Below, in pieces: positions 1 through 10,758 of a stretch of DNA of 64,000 nt. This DNA comes from Rhexocercosporidium sp. MPI-PUGE-AT-0058. Its lineage: Eukaryota > Ascomycota > Leotiomycetes > Helotiales. The stretch is taken from the NCBI GenBank assembly GCA_020746875.1, contig JAGTJL010000007.1:2418001-2482000 (forward strand), read 5' to 3'. The translations under genes and the position numbers were made by a program. Within the stretch, counting starts at the first letter, position 1, and each line of letters opens with the position of its first letter. A model generated the notes under the pieces. The model was not told the origin of the DNA. It worked only from the letters and a program-made list of their open reading frames with translations, and searched no databases.

Positions 1-1035
1 TCATACAGACTGCTGCCCAGATTCATTCCTACCAAGAGCAAGGTCAATCCTGTTGTTAGGAGTCCACATCCAGGGAGATCGAGACGAGCAAGCTTTTGGC
101 CGAAGGACAAGTGGTCCAGTCGGCTATGTCTCTTAGGTGGCTTGTATCCGAAGAAAAGACCGAGAGTGCAGGAACCCCAGAGAGCCATTTGTATCCACTT
201 GCAGCGAGATTAGAGAGACACATAAACAGCGGAGCCGTCAAACTCACGTAAAAGTTCCGCCATCCGGTGTGAGCGTTCCGCTTTGTCAACGCTCCAATGA
301 TCAAGGGACCCGAACAAGAACCAATGGAAGCTGCTACATTCATAGCTCCTTGTGCCACTTGAAGCATGTCCGTCAGCTGTGGAGCTCTGGGTCTTTGATT
401 CCAAGATTAGACTTACTGGGTCTCCATTTTCTCGGCAAAATCTCACTAGGAACAACGTATGCCAATGGAACAGTCGCAAATCCGAAGCCAATGAGGATTT
501 GGGCTACGATGAGGCGATAAATGCTGGTTGATCCGGGAGCAATAGCCGAGCCGATGAAAGAGAGAAGACATGGACCAACAAGGAACAGCTTTCGAGCCTG
601 GAACGCATCCGAAGCTGAGGCTATGAGTGGTGATATGACAGCCTGGACAAGAGATAGAGAGTTGGGGACCCAGGGCTCAGCAGCTTTGTTGTGGAGGTCT
701 TCTCCGATGTATGCAAGCTATATGAAGTTCACCAGCTGTTCACGTTCACCTTTCATACAAGGCAGGCATGAGGCATCACTTACCATCGCAGGAGGACCTT
801 GAAGAGCTACGACCTGAACCAGGTTCAAGAGAAACATCGCAGCTAGTGCAAGCCATGTCCTAGCATGAAACTCAGGCTCCTCATCGTCGTTGTTATATTC
901 CATGTTGCTGAATTCAGTGTTGACATTCTCAATCTGCTTCTCGTCGACCGAGTTCTTATCTCGGATTGAAGTCTGGACAATCTCAGCTCCAGAGTTCGGG
1001 GCTTTTTCAGCCGGTGCGACGTTGGACGACATCAT
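1..1035 (-). CDS. TRI12-family MFS transporter, 3' part outside window
   Basis: Major facilitator superfamily drug/toxin proton antiporter of the fungal trichothecene-efflux (TRI12) type, expected in the plasma membrane. Exons read 784-1035, 417-717, 248-357 and 197 to beyond base 1; the three introns (718-783, 358-416, 198-247) are 66, 59 and 50 nt with GT-AG ends, and the frame is continuous. A charged cytoplasmic N-terminus of about 60 residues leads into the first membrane helix (TWLALAAMFLLNLVQ). Family blocks seen are YIGEDL, WVPNSLSLVQAV, GSAIAPGS, IYRLIVAQILIGFGFA, PSEILPRKWRPMAQ and GACSGPLIIGAL-like text. Two ATGs are adjacent at 1035 and 1032. It lies next to a catabolic cluster, so export of a toxic phenolic or uptake of a substrate are both possible; the substrate cannot be read from sequence. 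Confidence is high for family, low for cargo. Confidence 0.88.
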
Positions 1036-1639
1036 GAATCAGTTGGTCTGAGGTTGCTTCTCGTGACTGGACTCGGAAAGTGAAAGAGAACAGCACGCCG
1101 CCAAAGCTCGCTCTTTTGACAGAGCTCAGTGATCGATGGACAGAACCACGTCTCTTTATATCTGGCAATTGACAGCTCGTGATAGCTCATGAAGGAGTTG
1201 TGAGTTTGTGGGGTCCCCGCCCCTGAAAGTTAAAGTTCACGTTAAGCATTTAGCTCTGGATGTACAAACTGTCTAGACCCAATGTAGAGCTGCATCGTAA
1301 GCCGTGCGCAGGCTTGATAAACACGCCATGTTCCACATGTCCACATTTGCTTTTTACATTCGCCCGCATCTCCTAAAATCTCAATTACAATGTTCAGGAG
1401 TGTGGCTGCAGTGTCCAGGAGTCTGGTTGGACCACGATTGAAATTTATCAATGCAGCCATGTTTCTCAAAATCACAGATTCATGCCTTACTTGGAAGTCA
1501 AGATTATTGGTGCACCGTCGAGGACTAAGCTTGTGCAGCTGGTTGGTGTACAAAGTGAAACATTGCAGGGATATTTGACGATCATGCAGATCCGCAGCAC
1601 CGCAAGCGAATGTGGAGATTTGAGGTTACAGCTCGATCA
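1036..1639. other. intergenic, promoter of the MFS gene and 3' side of the regulator
   Basis: No convincing coding sequence. It holds the transporter promoter, including the G-box pair near 1210, and the 3' flank of the C2H2 regulator. The short open frames here have no family match that I recognise. Confidence 0.6.
1208..1220. promoter_or_regulatory. GTGGGG plus CCCCGC pair in MFS promoter
   Basis: GTGGGG at 1208-1213 and CCCCGC at 1215-1220 (GCGGGG on the other strand) lie about 175 bp upstream of the transporter start. Both fit the GNGGGG site predicted from the recognition helices of the adjacent C2H2 regulator, and also the CreA consensus SYGGRG. Function is inferred. Confidence 0.4.
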
Positions 1640-4126
1640 TCAGGCTTCGCCGTCAATCAGTCGGGCTATAATATTTCGAAATCTGCCCGCCAACCCCCAC
1701 TCATTCACACGCTGCAAAAATCCATTTATCTCGCAAAGAGTGGCGGCTGTTATTGACGACGTGATAGCACGACTCCAAGTCAGTCTCGTGAGGCGAGATA
1801 AATGGCCGATATAGGATCCAAGAAGCTGGAATTCTGGATGGCTCATATCAAATCTGGAGGCCGAAGGATGCGAATCGCCGTCATTCCCCGGCCCATAATG
1901 GATGTAGCAGTAAGAAGCCAGTGCCGCAGAGAACAGGATTCTAGGTACGTGAATAGCAGCTGTCTCGTTGAACCGCAAGGCCTCAAGTCGTTTCTGGAGC
2001 AGGAATGCATGCATCATGCATCTTGAAGCAGCTGGAGTGGAGGCCCAACTCGAGACGTACTCCAGTGACTCCTGGGTCTCTCCGGGACCGTCTCTTCCGA
2101 TGGCACTCTCAAGCCGGTCAAAGTCCACCAACAAGTTCATGAACGTCCAATGCCAAAGCGAAAGAAGGCAGAACTCGTCGCTTTGATCTGCTCGGAGAAG
2201 TCCTGAGAATCCTTCGTACCACCGCAGTAGACTGTCCTCATATCGTTTAGATGTTACATCGTTGAGACAGCCCTGTCGCCGATCCTCTGAAATCAAAACG
2301 CCGATACTTTCGAGCTTTATGTAGGCCGCAAATGCATCTCTGGGATGCGAGTGGCAGACGCTTCCAGTTGCCGGCTGCTCGTGATCTGCCGTTAGTATTT
2401 CCGCCCAATCTTTAGCAGAAGTGGCCGCGAAAGCTCGACTAGTGGTAAGAGTTTCGTTTTCAGATCTCCTATGTTTCAGAAGCGAGTCCCTCTGGTACAG
2501 GAACGACAATTCTGCGTCGTGGATGTACAGGGCAAGCACAATCCTAATAAATCGTGAGATGAATTAAAAGCCTTCAAATTATTGCTCACCTTCTCAGTTC
2601 TTCCCGTCGTATCCACTCTTTCCACGCCCTTTCAAGCTCGTCTTCGGAGGTGGCGATAGGCGGCTTCATCTGGGGACGAGCGTCGAACATGTGTTCTCTC
2701 CTAGCAAACTACAATCTTCATCAGCACATGTTCAACCACTAGATTTTATTTCCGTACAGAGAGCATCGATCCATGGTAAGAGTCAAAGATTGCTAGATGC
2801 TTGGGATCCTTGTAGGATTCGTCAGCAAGTGCCTGAAATCCATGTTCGCACAACTTCTTACTCCAGATAGCATGGCAAAGGTCTGCCCAATGGTGGCGGC
2901 TTGGAAAACTGCCACTATCTGGTCACTGTTGTGACCAATGAGTTTGTCCTTTCAAAAGTCAATACAAATCGCGAGAAAGTGACGAGCTGCTTGACTTACG
3001 GACATCAGAATAAACTTGTTCAGACCTTCGAAAATTCGACGTCCTCGTTTGATGGCATCATTGGAACCAACAAATAAGCACCCCACCGACGACATGGAAA
3101 TGAGAAGAAGACCGTTTTGAACCGTTGGCTGAAAGCTTGCAGCGTGTATGATTGGAAAGATTGGATGGAAACACTTTAGGTATCTGCGGACGGAGAGATT
3201 CTGGTACAGGTTAGCACAATATACTGGGTGATTGACGGGTGTAGTTACAAGTAATCTAGATGACGGTAACAAGTCTTCTTGTGGAGGTGGATGGGTAAGT
3301 GCTCTGGAAAGCTGTCGCCGACAGTCTTCATCCACAATTTCGGGCTCACTTGGAGAGGTGACCGACATCGACATAGAGTTGCGACGTACAGGAAGTGCTG
3401 GGATGATAGCGAGATGATCCTCTCGTTGAAATCCGGTGAACCAGATATCTCGCATATCAATAATTCTTGGTGATATGCCCTCCGCGTGAGTCGGCGGTTT
3501 CTGGCCACTGTTAGGCACGATCTTATCGGCAAAGTCGGGAATCCCCAATTGGAGGTCAGGTAATTGATTCGAATCCCCATTCAAGCCTATATCGTTCATT
3601 ATAAACTCCCCCTCGAAGTTCCAGAGAGAAGTATTCTCCATGAAGCCTATGGATTGGAAGTCCCACACATTTGGGCCAAAGTCGAAATTTGCTTGGCATG
3701 GAGTAGATCCTGCGTTTCCCATATCGCTTGGAGTGCTCATGATGGTATTTTCATCCGCTGGATGAGATTGTTAGATATTGTCAATTATTACTATTATTGT
3801 CAGCATGTATCTTACCGTGTGGAGTTCCCGCACCACGTATAGGTGTAATTTCACCGTGGTTTCTCGACGTATGGGAAGGAGGCATTCGTATTCTCCCAGT
3901 GCAATGGGATTTCGTGTGTCTGATCAAAGTATCCCTATTTTTTTTCTTCTACTTTAGCTTCTGATTCAACATATACGAAAGAAGATCTTTCTCACTCCCG
4001 AGCATATCCCTTTCCACAAGCTCCGCACTTGAACGGTTTTTCTTTAGTGTGTGACCGCACGTGACGCTGTAGATGCTCCGCTCGAGTGAAACTCCTGGCA
4101 CAGTAAGTGCATTGCTGGGGTGGCAT
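1640..4126 (-). CDS. C2H2 zinc-finger transcription factor with fungal-specific regulatory domain
   Basis: Likely pathway regulator of the surrounding catabolic cluster. Eight exons: 3996-4126, 3816-3934, 3249-3757, 3000-3200, 2862-2948, 2758-2808, 2590-2708 and 1640-2543, giving 706 residues. Two complete C2H2 fingers stand at the N-terminus: C6, C9, H22, H26 and C34, C37, H50, H54, joined by the linker TKEKPFK. Recognition helices are RAEHLQR and REDTLIR. A long acidic linker follows, then a fungal_trans (PF04082-type) middle domain with [32 protein letters not shown] and FARREHMFD. The 53-nt intron 2809-2861 is placed from its GTAAG donor, CTGAC branch and CAAG acceptor, and it restores the family text LSGDPKHL. 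The 48-nt intron 3201-3248 is in frame and was placed from family alignment. It sits between transporter and P450. Confidence 0.88.
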
Positions 4127-4278
4127 GCTGGATGAACTGAAGGATATGAATCGCTCTCTGTGATGGTTATTATGATGCTGTCGCTCGAGTTGAGATCGTG
4201 TTTATTATGTAGTAAAGGAGAAGAAAACGTAAATCGAATTCCGGGGTGCAGCTGCTGAATAGTTGAACCTGGATAGTA

Positions 4279-4284
4279 CCCCGC
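4279..4284 (-). promoter_or_regulatory. GCGGGG site in the regulator's own promoter
   Basis: CCCCGC on the + strand, about 155 bp upstream of the regulator start, matches the GNGGGG site predicted from its own fingers. This would allow autoregulation. Inference only. Confidence 0.33.
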
Positions 4285-4517
4285 ACTAATGTTCCAGGTC
4301 AACTCTACCACTTGGGCTGATTCCAGGACGGTACATATGCCGTGGTTGAGCCGAGACTTCCGAGTCAAATTCGCCTCAAAGTCCTACTGAGATTCCGCGG
4401 TCGCACACACTATGCCTAACAAGACTCTACAGGACACGATTCTCCTCGTGCCCAATGAATGCTAGCAAACTGAAAAACTTCATTTAAATTGAGACTATAT
4501 GTAAAGACAACGCAATA

Positions 4518-6437
4518 CTACTTGCTTCTGGATTGAAATCTGACAGCCATATCTGACTGCTTCGCAAACCAGTATGTGCCAACCGACCACTCCGGCTTCT
4601 CCGATGCCCAGAAAACGTCAAACTGGCGAAGAATCTGAGGCACAAACTTTCCCATTTCCATGATCGAGATGTTCTTTCCGATGCAGGACCGCGAACCATA
4701 CCCGAACTATAATCACAGACCTCATGTTTAGTGAAGGACAATTGTCGTGGTAAGCACAAGAAGATGAGACAGGGGGCATTGGGAGTTAGGAATCGGGAAT
4801 AGCAATTGAGACATGGTGCTACAGGCAATAAGTAACTTACAGTCAGCAGTGTTCGGTCCATGATTTTGATCTGCTCGGAATCTGCTTCTAACCACCTCTC
4901 AGGGCGAAAGATGGCTGCATCATTCCCGTAGATACTTCTGTCGTGGTGGACAACAACAGGATTGATCCCAACGTTTGTTCCTCTCTCTAACGTCACACCG
5001 CAAATCTCCATGCCACCTTCCGGTACGAGGCGTTCGAGAGGATAAGAAACCCCAGGATGGCAGCGCATAGCCTCCTTCATCACGACTTGCCTGTAAGGAA
5101 AATGCAATTAGCATCGTCGAGGAGTATTGTTGTGCATAACTCACAAATATTCAAGCTCCAAACTCTCACCATATGTCACGAACTCCGAGAGTTTCCCAGC
5201 ACGATCGGCAGCATCAATCTCTTCTTGTAGGCGCTTATACGTGTTTGGCGTCTTGATGATGAAGTAAAAGATCGCGCGCAACGAAATAGCTGTGGTATCG
5301 CTTCCGGCCAACCTGGAAACACCGATTTCAGCAATCATCCAAGCAAATAATGGGTAGAATCATCAGAGGTATAGCTTACATGTTATTGCTCAAGTGGTTG
5401 ATCAAATCTTTATGTGGCATACTGTCTTTATTCTTCTTTTCCTCGAGCCGCAGGAAGGCCAAGAAGTCTGACGCTTTCTTGGTCACACCAGCCTTTTCGT
5501 CGCGGTCATACTGATCGATGCACTCTTGGGCAAACTACGTGGAAGTTAACTGCAGTTCTCTATACGTTCCAGGCTAGGTAAAGGGAACAGTACCTCCACA
5601 ATCGTGAAAAGTGGATTTGGAAGATGCAGCGAAGGAATCTTCTCCAAGTTCTTCATCATGAACTGATTCCCACATAACCAAGGATGCAGATACGGGACCT
5701 GGCCAGCAATTGAAGCATATTTCAAGCCCGCTTCGATGTCGGAAATCATGCCCATAACATCCTTGCGATATTCAATAAATCCGAAGCGCCGATTGAAAGT
5801 AATCATCCCAATGACATCAAAAGCATACCACTGAAGCCAAGTCCCGAGATCAACTTTTTGCCCTTCTAGGTCATTCATCGCCTGAATAAAAAGCTCCGAG
5901 ATCTCATCAACCAGTGGCTCCATCGTCCGGATGGACGTCATGGAGAATTTACCTGCCACGGGACGTTTCAAGGCTTTATGCTCTACTGGATCTCGGGTTG
6001 TAAACATGCTGGGCATGAGCTTGTCTTCGAAATACGGCGTCATTGTGTTATAAAATTCAGACTAGATATGTTAGACATTGAACAGGCACGTAAATGATTA
6101 CACATCGCAAATATACCTTGATGAAGGAGCTGCTAATTCCGTAGATCGTTGGAATTACGGAGGGGTCAGAGAGCGAGACTGTGTTTGGACCGGTGCGAAC
6201 AATGGGGCCGTACTTGTCATGAAGGTCGAGATAAACAGCGGGTGCTTGACCAGACCACAGCCGATAGACACGGTAAAATCCTGTGAACTTCGCCCAGAAC
6301 GGACCAGGCAGAGAGGCAAGATCTGGGCGGTAGACCAGTCTTAATGTTGCAAAGAGTTGATAAAGAAGAATTGCCGCTCCGCTGATGAGCAGGTAGGCGA
6401 TCATGTTCTGCGTACTAATTTCACTTGCTATCGTCAT
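4518..6437 (-). CDS. cytochrome P450, pisatin-demethylase-like
   Basis: Membrane-anchored microsomal P450 monooxygenase; heme-thiolate enzymes of this group O-demethylate or hydroxylate plant phenolics. Six exons (6117-6437, 5594-6061, 5380-5534, 5145-5312, 4841-5090, 4518-4706) give 516 residues, the usual length. An N-terminal hydrophobic helix (IAYLLISGAAILLYQLF) and the hinge SLPGPFWAKFT are seen. The I-helix motif AGSDTT covers residues 317-322, ExxR is E377/R380, FRPERW follows, and the heme loop FGYGSRSCIG has Cys462. The C-terminal stretch after the heme loop (ISIMEMGKFVPQILRQF, WFAKQSDMAVRF) resembles the pisatin demethylase group. I chose the ATG at 6437 because it directly precedes the membrane anchor; the frame stays open upstream. 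It is divergent from the dioxygenase gene with about 1 kb between them. Confidence 0.9.
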
Positions 6438-6636
6438 GATGGAATGCGAAAGAGGTCGAGCTCTAAATTCAAATCGTAGGTTGTGTGAATATTTCAGGTG
6501 GAGATATTGCCTGGCACTTAATATCTCAAAGTCTGGCAACCGCATCCTCCATAAAGTCTCCCCCAAAATAAGTGCCGTTGACGAATCAATTCCCAACTGC
6601 TCCAGGTCTACGGCCAACCCCAGCACCCCAGATTTT

Positions 6637-6642
6637 GCGGGG
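6637..6642 (+). promoter_or_regulatory. GCGGGG site in the P450 promoter
   Basis: GCGGGG lies 200 bp upstream of the P450 start and matches the predicted GNGGGG recognition site of the cluster regulator. Inference from zinc-finger code. Confidence 0.38.
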
Positions 6643-7092
6643 TAGACGCCCCCCAGCCATGCTTTGCAACCCCCTTAGATGGGAAAGAGTAGTAGTACTG
6701 ACTTTAGTAATTACTGGTACCGTTGCATGTGTGTGAGAGCCGGACGAAATCTTCATGGCAATCGGTTATTGCGCCGATTCCGAAACCTAAACGTATATCA
6801 TTGCTAATTGGGAGCCGTATAATGTCCCAGACGAGCTACCAATCGCACGCAAAGAAGACGATGATAAATGAATTACAGTGACGAGTATCTTTCCATAATT
6901 ATACGTCGTTGCAGCTCTTGGAGTAATGAAAAGACGGTTTGAGCATGACGACACCGAACGATGGGTGCATAAGTGGTAGATTCCAGGGCCTCTCAACGAC
7001 CAATGCCTGTAAGACAAGCCTTAGAGACGCTTTGCAGGCTTCTGCTCTCACTGTCTCACGCCCCGTCTGTGTGGCGCACTAGTCCACAAACC

Positions 7093-7232
7093 CCGGATTT
7101 CCGGCCCCTAAATGGTCCCGCCTTGTCCACATTGCCCACAATTGGATCCGCTGAGATCGGAGCCGGATATCTGACCGGACAGTAAGCACCGTCCGGCACG
7201 TGGACAATGTCCCACGATCACTGCTGCCCCGC
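7093..7232. promoter_or_regulatory. GC-rich divergent promoter core with CCGG repeats and a GCGGGG box
   Basis: Lies between the divergent P450 and dioxygenase genes. It contains the palindrome CCGGATTTCCGG at 7093-7104, three more CCGG elements (7163-7166, 7175-7178, 7193-7196) and CCCCGC at 7227-7232. CGG/CCG pairs are typical targets of Zn2Cys6 dimers, and the CCCCGC box fits the local C2H2 protein. The local GC content is clearly above its AT-rich flanks. No binding is proven. Confidence 0.42.
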
Positions 7233-7443
7233 CCGAGCCGTGGCGGGCAGCTTTGGACTCACAGAGACTGTACCTGGATATCCGCGGAGCAAAGAGGTCT
7301 GCGATACCCAAGTAGTATCCGCAGAAAGTTAAAAAATAAATTCATATATCTTTGTGCCATGAAGCATTTGTTGAAGGGTCATTTGATTGCTATCTAAACC
7401 TCTCATCATCAGTATTATTGTTGCCTCGCCAAATACCGTTACC

Positions 7444-8501
7444 ATGGCAACTCGCATCAAGCCAACACCCAACTCTCCTCAGAAGATCCAACTTTCCCGC
7501 ATCTCGCATGTCTACCTTCGACATCCCGATCCAGAGGAGTTTCTCGCCTTCGCAATTGACTTTGGATTTGTTGAAGAAGCGCGAGTCGACGGTGCTATCT
7601 ACCTTCGAGGCTACGGGATCGATCCATACTGTTACGTTGTATTGCCCAGCAAGAATGGGGAAAAGGAGTTCGAAGGCGGGGCATATGTGGTCCAATCAAA
7701 TAACGATCTGGAGAAAGCAATGAAACTTCCGGGCGCTGTTCGAAAAGACATTTCACATCTGCCTGGTGGCGGTGAGATAGTTTCTCTTTCCTCCCCAGGA
7801 GGAACAAAAATACACCTCGTGGGGGAACAAGGGACTCGAGTTGCCCCTGTGAAGGAACCTTCCGCCCAGGTGATGAATCTGGGTCCATATAATCTCCCCT
7901 TCAACAAGGAAAGGAAAGGTAAATTACATCCTTGACTGTCATTTTGAGCTCTTACTTACTGGGTCTAGGAGAGTTCCAGCGTTTCCAAGCTGGACCTGCC
8001 ATGGTGCATAAGCTAGGCCACTACGGTTACGTCTCCAGTAAATTCGACGAAGATATTGCCTTCTACCTCGACAATTTCAACATTACCCCAACAGACATTC
8101 TCTACGAACCTACAAATTCAGACCTAGACGTTCTCACGTTTCTCCACATCGATCTCGGCTCCGACTACAGTGATCACCATACGCTCTTCATGCAGAGAGG
8201 CGCCCCAGGGCAAGAAACAAAAATGCACCACTGCTCATTCGAGGTGGCAGACTTCGACACGCAGCTCCTTGGCCATCAGTGGCTTGCAGATAAAGGGTAC
8301 ACGTCAATTTGGGGTGTTGGCAGGCACATCTTGGGTAGTCAGATCTTTGATTATTGGAAGGATCCGAGTGGATTCAAGATTGAGCATTATGCTGATGGAG
8401 ATGTGGTCAACGAAAAGACGGACACACAACGATTGGAGGCAGGTCCGGACACTCTTTCAATTTGGGGCCCGCCTTTGCCAGCCTCCTTCACTGAAACCTG
8501 A
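7444..8501 (+). CDS. type I extradiol ring-cleavage dioxygenase (VOC/glyoxalase fold)
   Basis: Fe(II)-dependent meta cleavage of a catechol-type ring is the expected reaction. Two exons, 7444-7918 and 7969-8501, joined over a 50-nt intron, give 335 residues, the family's usual length with an N-terminal and a catalytic C-terminal vicinal-oxygen-chelate module. Metal ligands are visible as H176 (LGHYGY), H246 (HHCSFEV) and E297 (FKIEHY). The second-sphere residues of the BphC family are present too: the HH pair 228-229 (DHHTLF), H278 (GVGRH) and Y287 (FDYWKDP), with the expected nine-residue step from H278 to Y287. The start is ATG 7444 in the context ACCATGG. It is flanked by the P450 and the FAH-fold hydrolase, matching a meta-cleavage route. 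The exact substrate is unknown. Confidence 0.87.
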
Positions 8502-9275
8502 CCGAAACTGATTAGGTCTCGTGATATCTCTGTAGCTACATAGGGTTTGCGTGAAGTTATGTCCTGCAGGAATGCAAGTTCTTCTTGTCCGTAAATCAAT
8601 TTCACGATTTTAAAGTTTGGTGATATCATTTGCAAGTTTTGTGCTCACAGGCTAGTCTTAAGCTTTGAAATGTATGCAGCCTTCTCTTGATATCTCCTAC
8701 GGTGTTCTAAACTTTTCAGCAACAACTGAAGGATAGCTCAGCTTTGAGTACACGATATCTTGAGCTGATCATTTTAAAATACCATGTTCAATACTTTTAC
8801 TTCAAGCTCCGATGCCCTCTTTACGAAGCCACATCGGTATTACTAAGTACTAGCCTAAATCACGATCCCCTAACCAACCCCATTAAAAGGCACTTTACCC
8901 GCTTGAAGGGTTTGAGAACTACTGAAAAATCTAGACACCTATCTAACTACGAGTAATATCAATGCTAGAGGTTGATCGCAAAAGAGTTCCCCACAGTCCA
9001 AGCATTATAATTTAACTACATTTTGCGCATCTTGGCATTTTTAGAAAGTACTTGGATCTATTCCTATAGGTATTTAAAGTTACGTTTACAGTAATTTCCC
9101 TTTAATAATGTTGAAAGTTCTGCTCGAAAAGTAAGTGCTGAGGATTTCAAGGAGATATTCGTTTTTCGAGGTTGAACAAGAAGCAAGTAAACGCGATTCC
9201 AGCTAGTTGGTTGAACGTCTGTTCATTCCGCGACGGAAACCCTCCTGATAATTTGAATTATTCTGTGTAAGCCAT
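8502..9275. other. AT-rich spacer between convergent genes
   Basis: The dioxygenase and the hydrolase converge on this 774-bp stretch. I see no gene; it presumably carries both 3' ends. Confidence 0.6.
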
Positions 9276-10198
9276 CTACTCGAATTTCATAGTATTGCTC
9301 AAAGTTCCCAACCCATCAATCGAGATATCCACTACATCCCCATCCTTCAAGCTATACTGGGGCTTCTGGAACCAACCCACACCAGCTGGAGTTCCCGTCA
9401 TGATGGCAGTCCCAGCAGGCAATGTCCTCCCTTGGCTCAAGAAGCTCACCAGCTCAGTTGGACCCCAGATCAAGTCGACCGGACTGTTCTGCACAACCCC
9501 TCCATTGATCGTTGTCTTCAACTGCTTTCCTTCAATGGCTCCAAATGCCTTCGCGTTCACGATAGCAGGACCAATGGGAGCAAAGTTGTCGAAGGACTTA
9601 GCATAAGTGAATTGCCCGATTTGAAACTGGCGCGCAGTAAGGTCATTTCCAATTGTATAGCCAAGGATGTAGTTTGGGGCATCTTCGACGGAAACATTCT
9701 TCGCGGCCTTGGATGTGACAATGGTAAACTCGCCTTCGAAGTCGAGGAAGTTAGTTTGCGCAACCTTTGGGATGGGAATGATTCCCGGTTCTGCAAGTGA
9801 CTCGGATGGTTTGTACCACATCGGCGGGTTCTTCGGAATTTCCAACTTTGAATTTGTCAGTTAAAGATGACTAAAAGCTTATTTGAGAAGGATAACATAC
9901 ACCTGCTTCTTTCGCATGGTTCGCGTAGTTCATACCAATGCAGACGATTGGGAGACCAGGCGCTACAGGAGATACCAACTTCGATACATGTCAGCTACGA
10001 TAAGCAAGTATATCATTCACCCACTTGCTTGATTTCAAAACTGGCTGTGCTCGCTCCGTCATCCTTTTCAAGTGCCGTGATGGACTTGAAACCTTTGACT
10101 TTCTCGCCAACTTTCAACATTTGCGAATTTGAAGTCGCGTAGTAAGACTCTCCATCTTCTTTGGCGATGAAACGCACCAAATGTGTCCAGGGTGACAT
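9276..10198 (-). CDS. fumarylacetoacetase-fold hydrolase
   Basis: Mg2+-dependent hydrolase of the FAH fold, whose members cleave acylpyruvates or fumarylacetoacetate, or handle 2-hydroxypentadienoate-type ring-fission products. Exons 10025-10198, 9901-9978 and 9276-9845 give 273 residues, a normal length for the small single-domain subfamily. The N-terminal piece ends in VCIGMNYANHAKEAG, the family's conserved entry motif. Metal ligands are E121 and E123 (DFEGEF) and D152 (GNDLTARQFQ); KSFDNFAPIGP and MTGTPAGVGWF are also diagnostic. It shares a 560-bp divergent promoter with the FAD monooxygenase, so the two are probably co-regulated. In this cluster it most simply acts after the extradiol dioxygenase. 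The chemical step is inferred; the fold is clear. Confidence 0.9.
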
Positions 10199-10463
10199 TT
10201 CGACGACTTATTGCAATTGGAGACCTTCGAAGTTTTCGAGCGTGGTTTGGGTGACTGTCCGAATGTCTGTCCAGCATTTAAATAGTCATGCATTATCGTC
10301 CGTCCGCCTTCTGCTGAAATCCGATTGCATTGTCTTGACTTAACTTTTCGGTTGCTTAGAGCTCTCAAGATTATCTCACATTTCGTACCAAATCGTCTCT
10401 CGGGCGGGACGGTGCAACTGAAGCTCGGATTTCCACTTGCCCACATGCCCGCATTTTGTCCAC

Positions 10464-10573
10464 CGGGGATATGTAATGCGGGGCAGTGTATGTATTGTTT
10501 GCCCCACGCACGACCGACTACCCTCAATTCTAATAAACTTTCCTACTCCAAGCTAAGCGCTCCATCTCCCCAC
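10464..10573. promoter_or_regulatory. cluster of G-boxes in the FAH/monooxygenase divergent promoter
   Basis: CCGGGG near 10464, GCGGGG at 10478-10483, CCCCAC at 10502-10507 and CCCCAC at 10568-10573 (GTGGGG on the minus strand) lie in the shared promoter. Three of these match the GNGGGG site predicted for the cluster regulator, the densest group in the region. Confidence 0.42.
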
Positions 10574-10758
10574 AATTTTCTCGTGTGACTTGTGGTGTGT
10601 GGAATTGGATGCTTACGTGGACCAGCTAAAGTCAAAAAGTCGTAGAGTTCGACGGCACTGCTGATCGGCCTCTTTGGGTTTTGAGGCATCAATAAATGCT
10701 TCGTGCACCCATTGACCTTGTACTGTCAACATCTTCTCCAAGCTTTATTTTAGGAACC

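Noticed and set aside
2832..2861. Apparent 29-nt intron or frameshift in the C2H2 regulator.
   Set aside because: A normal 53-nt intron (2809-2861) with a GTAAG donor, CTGAC branch and CAAG acceptor restores the family motif LSGDPKHL in frame, so the gene is intact.
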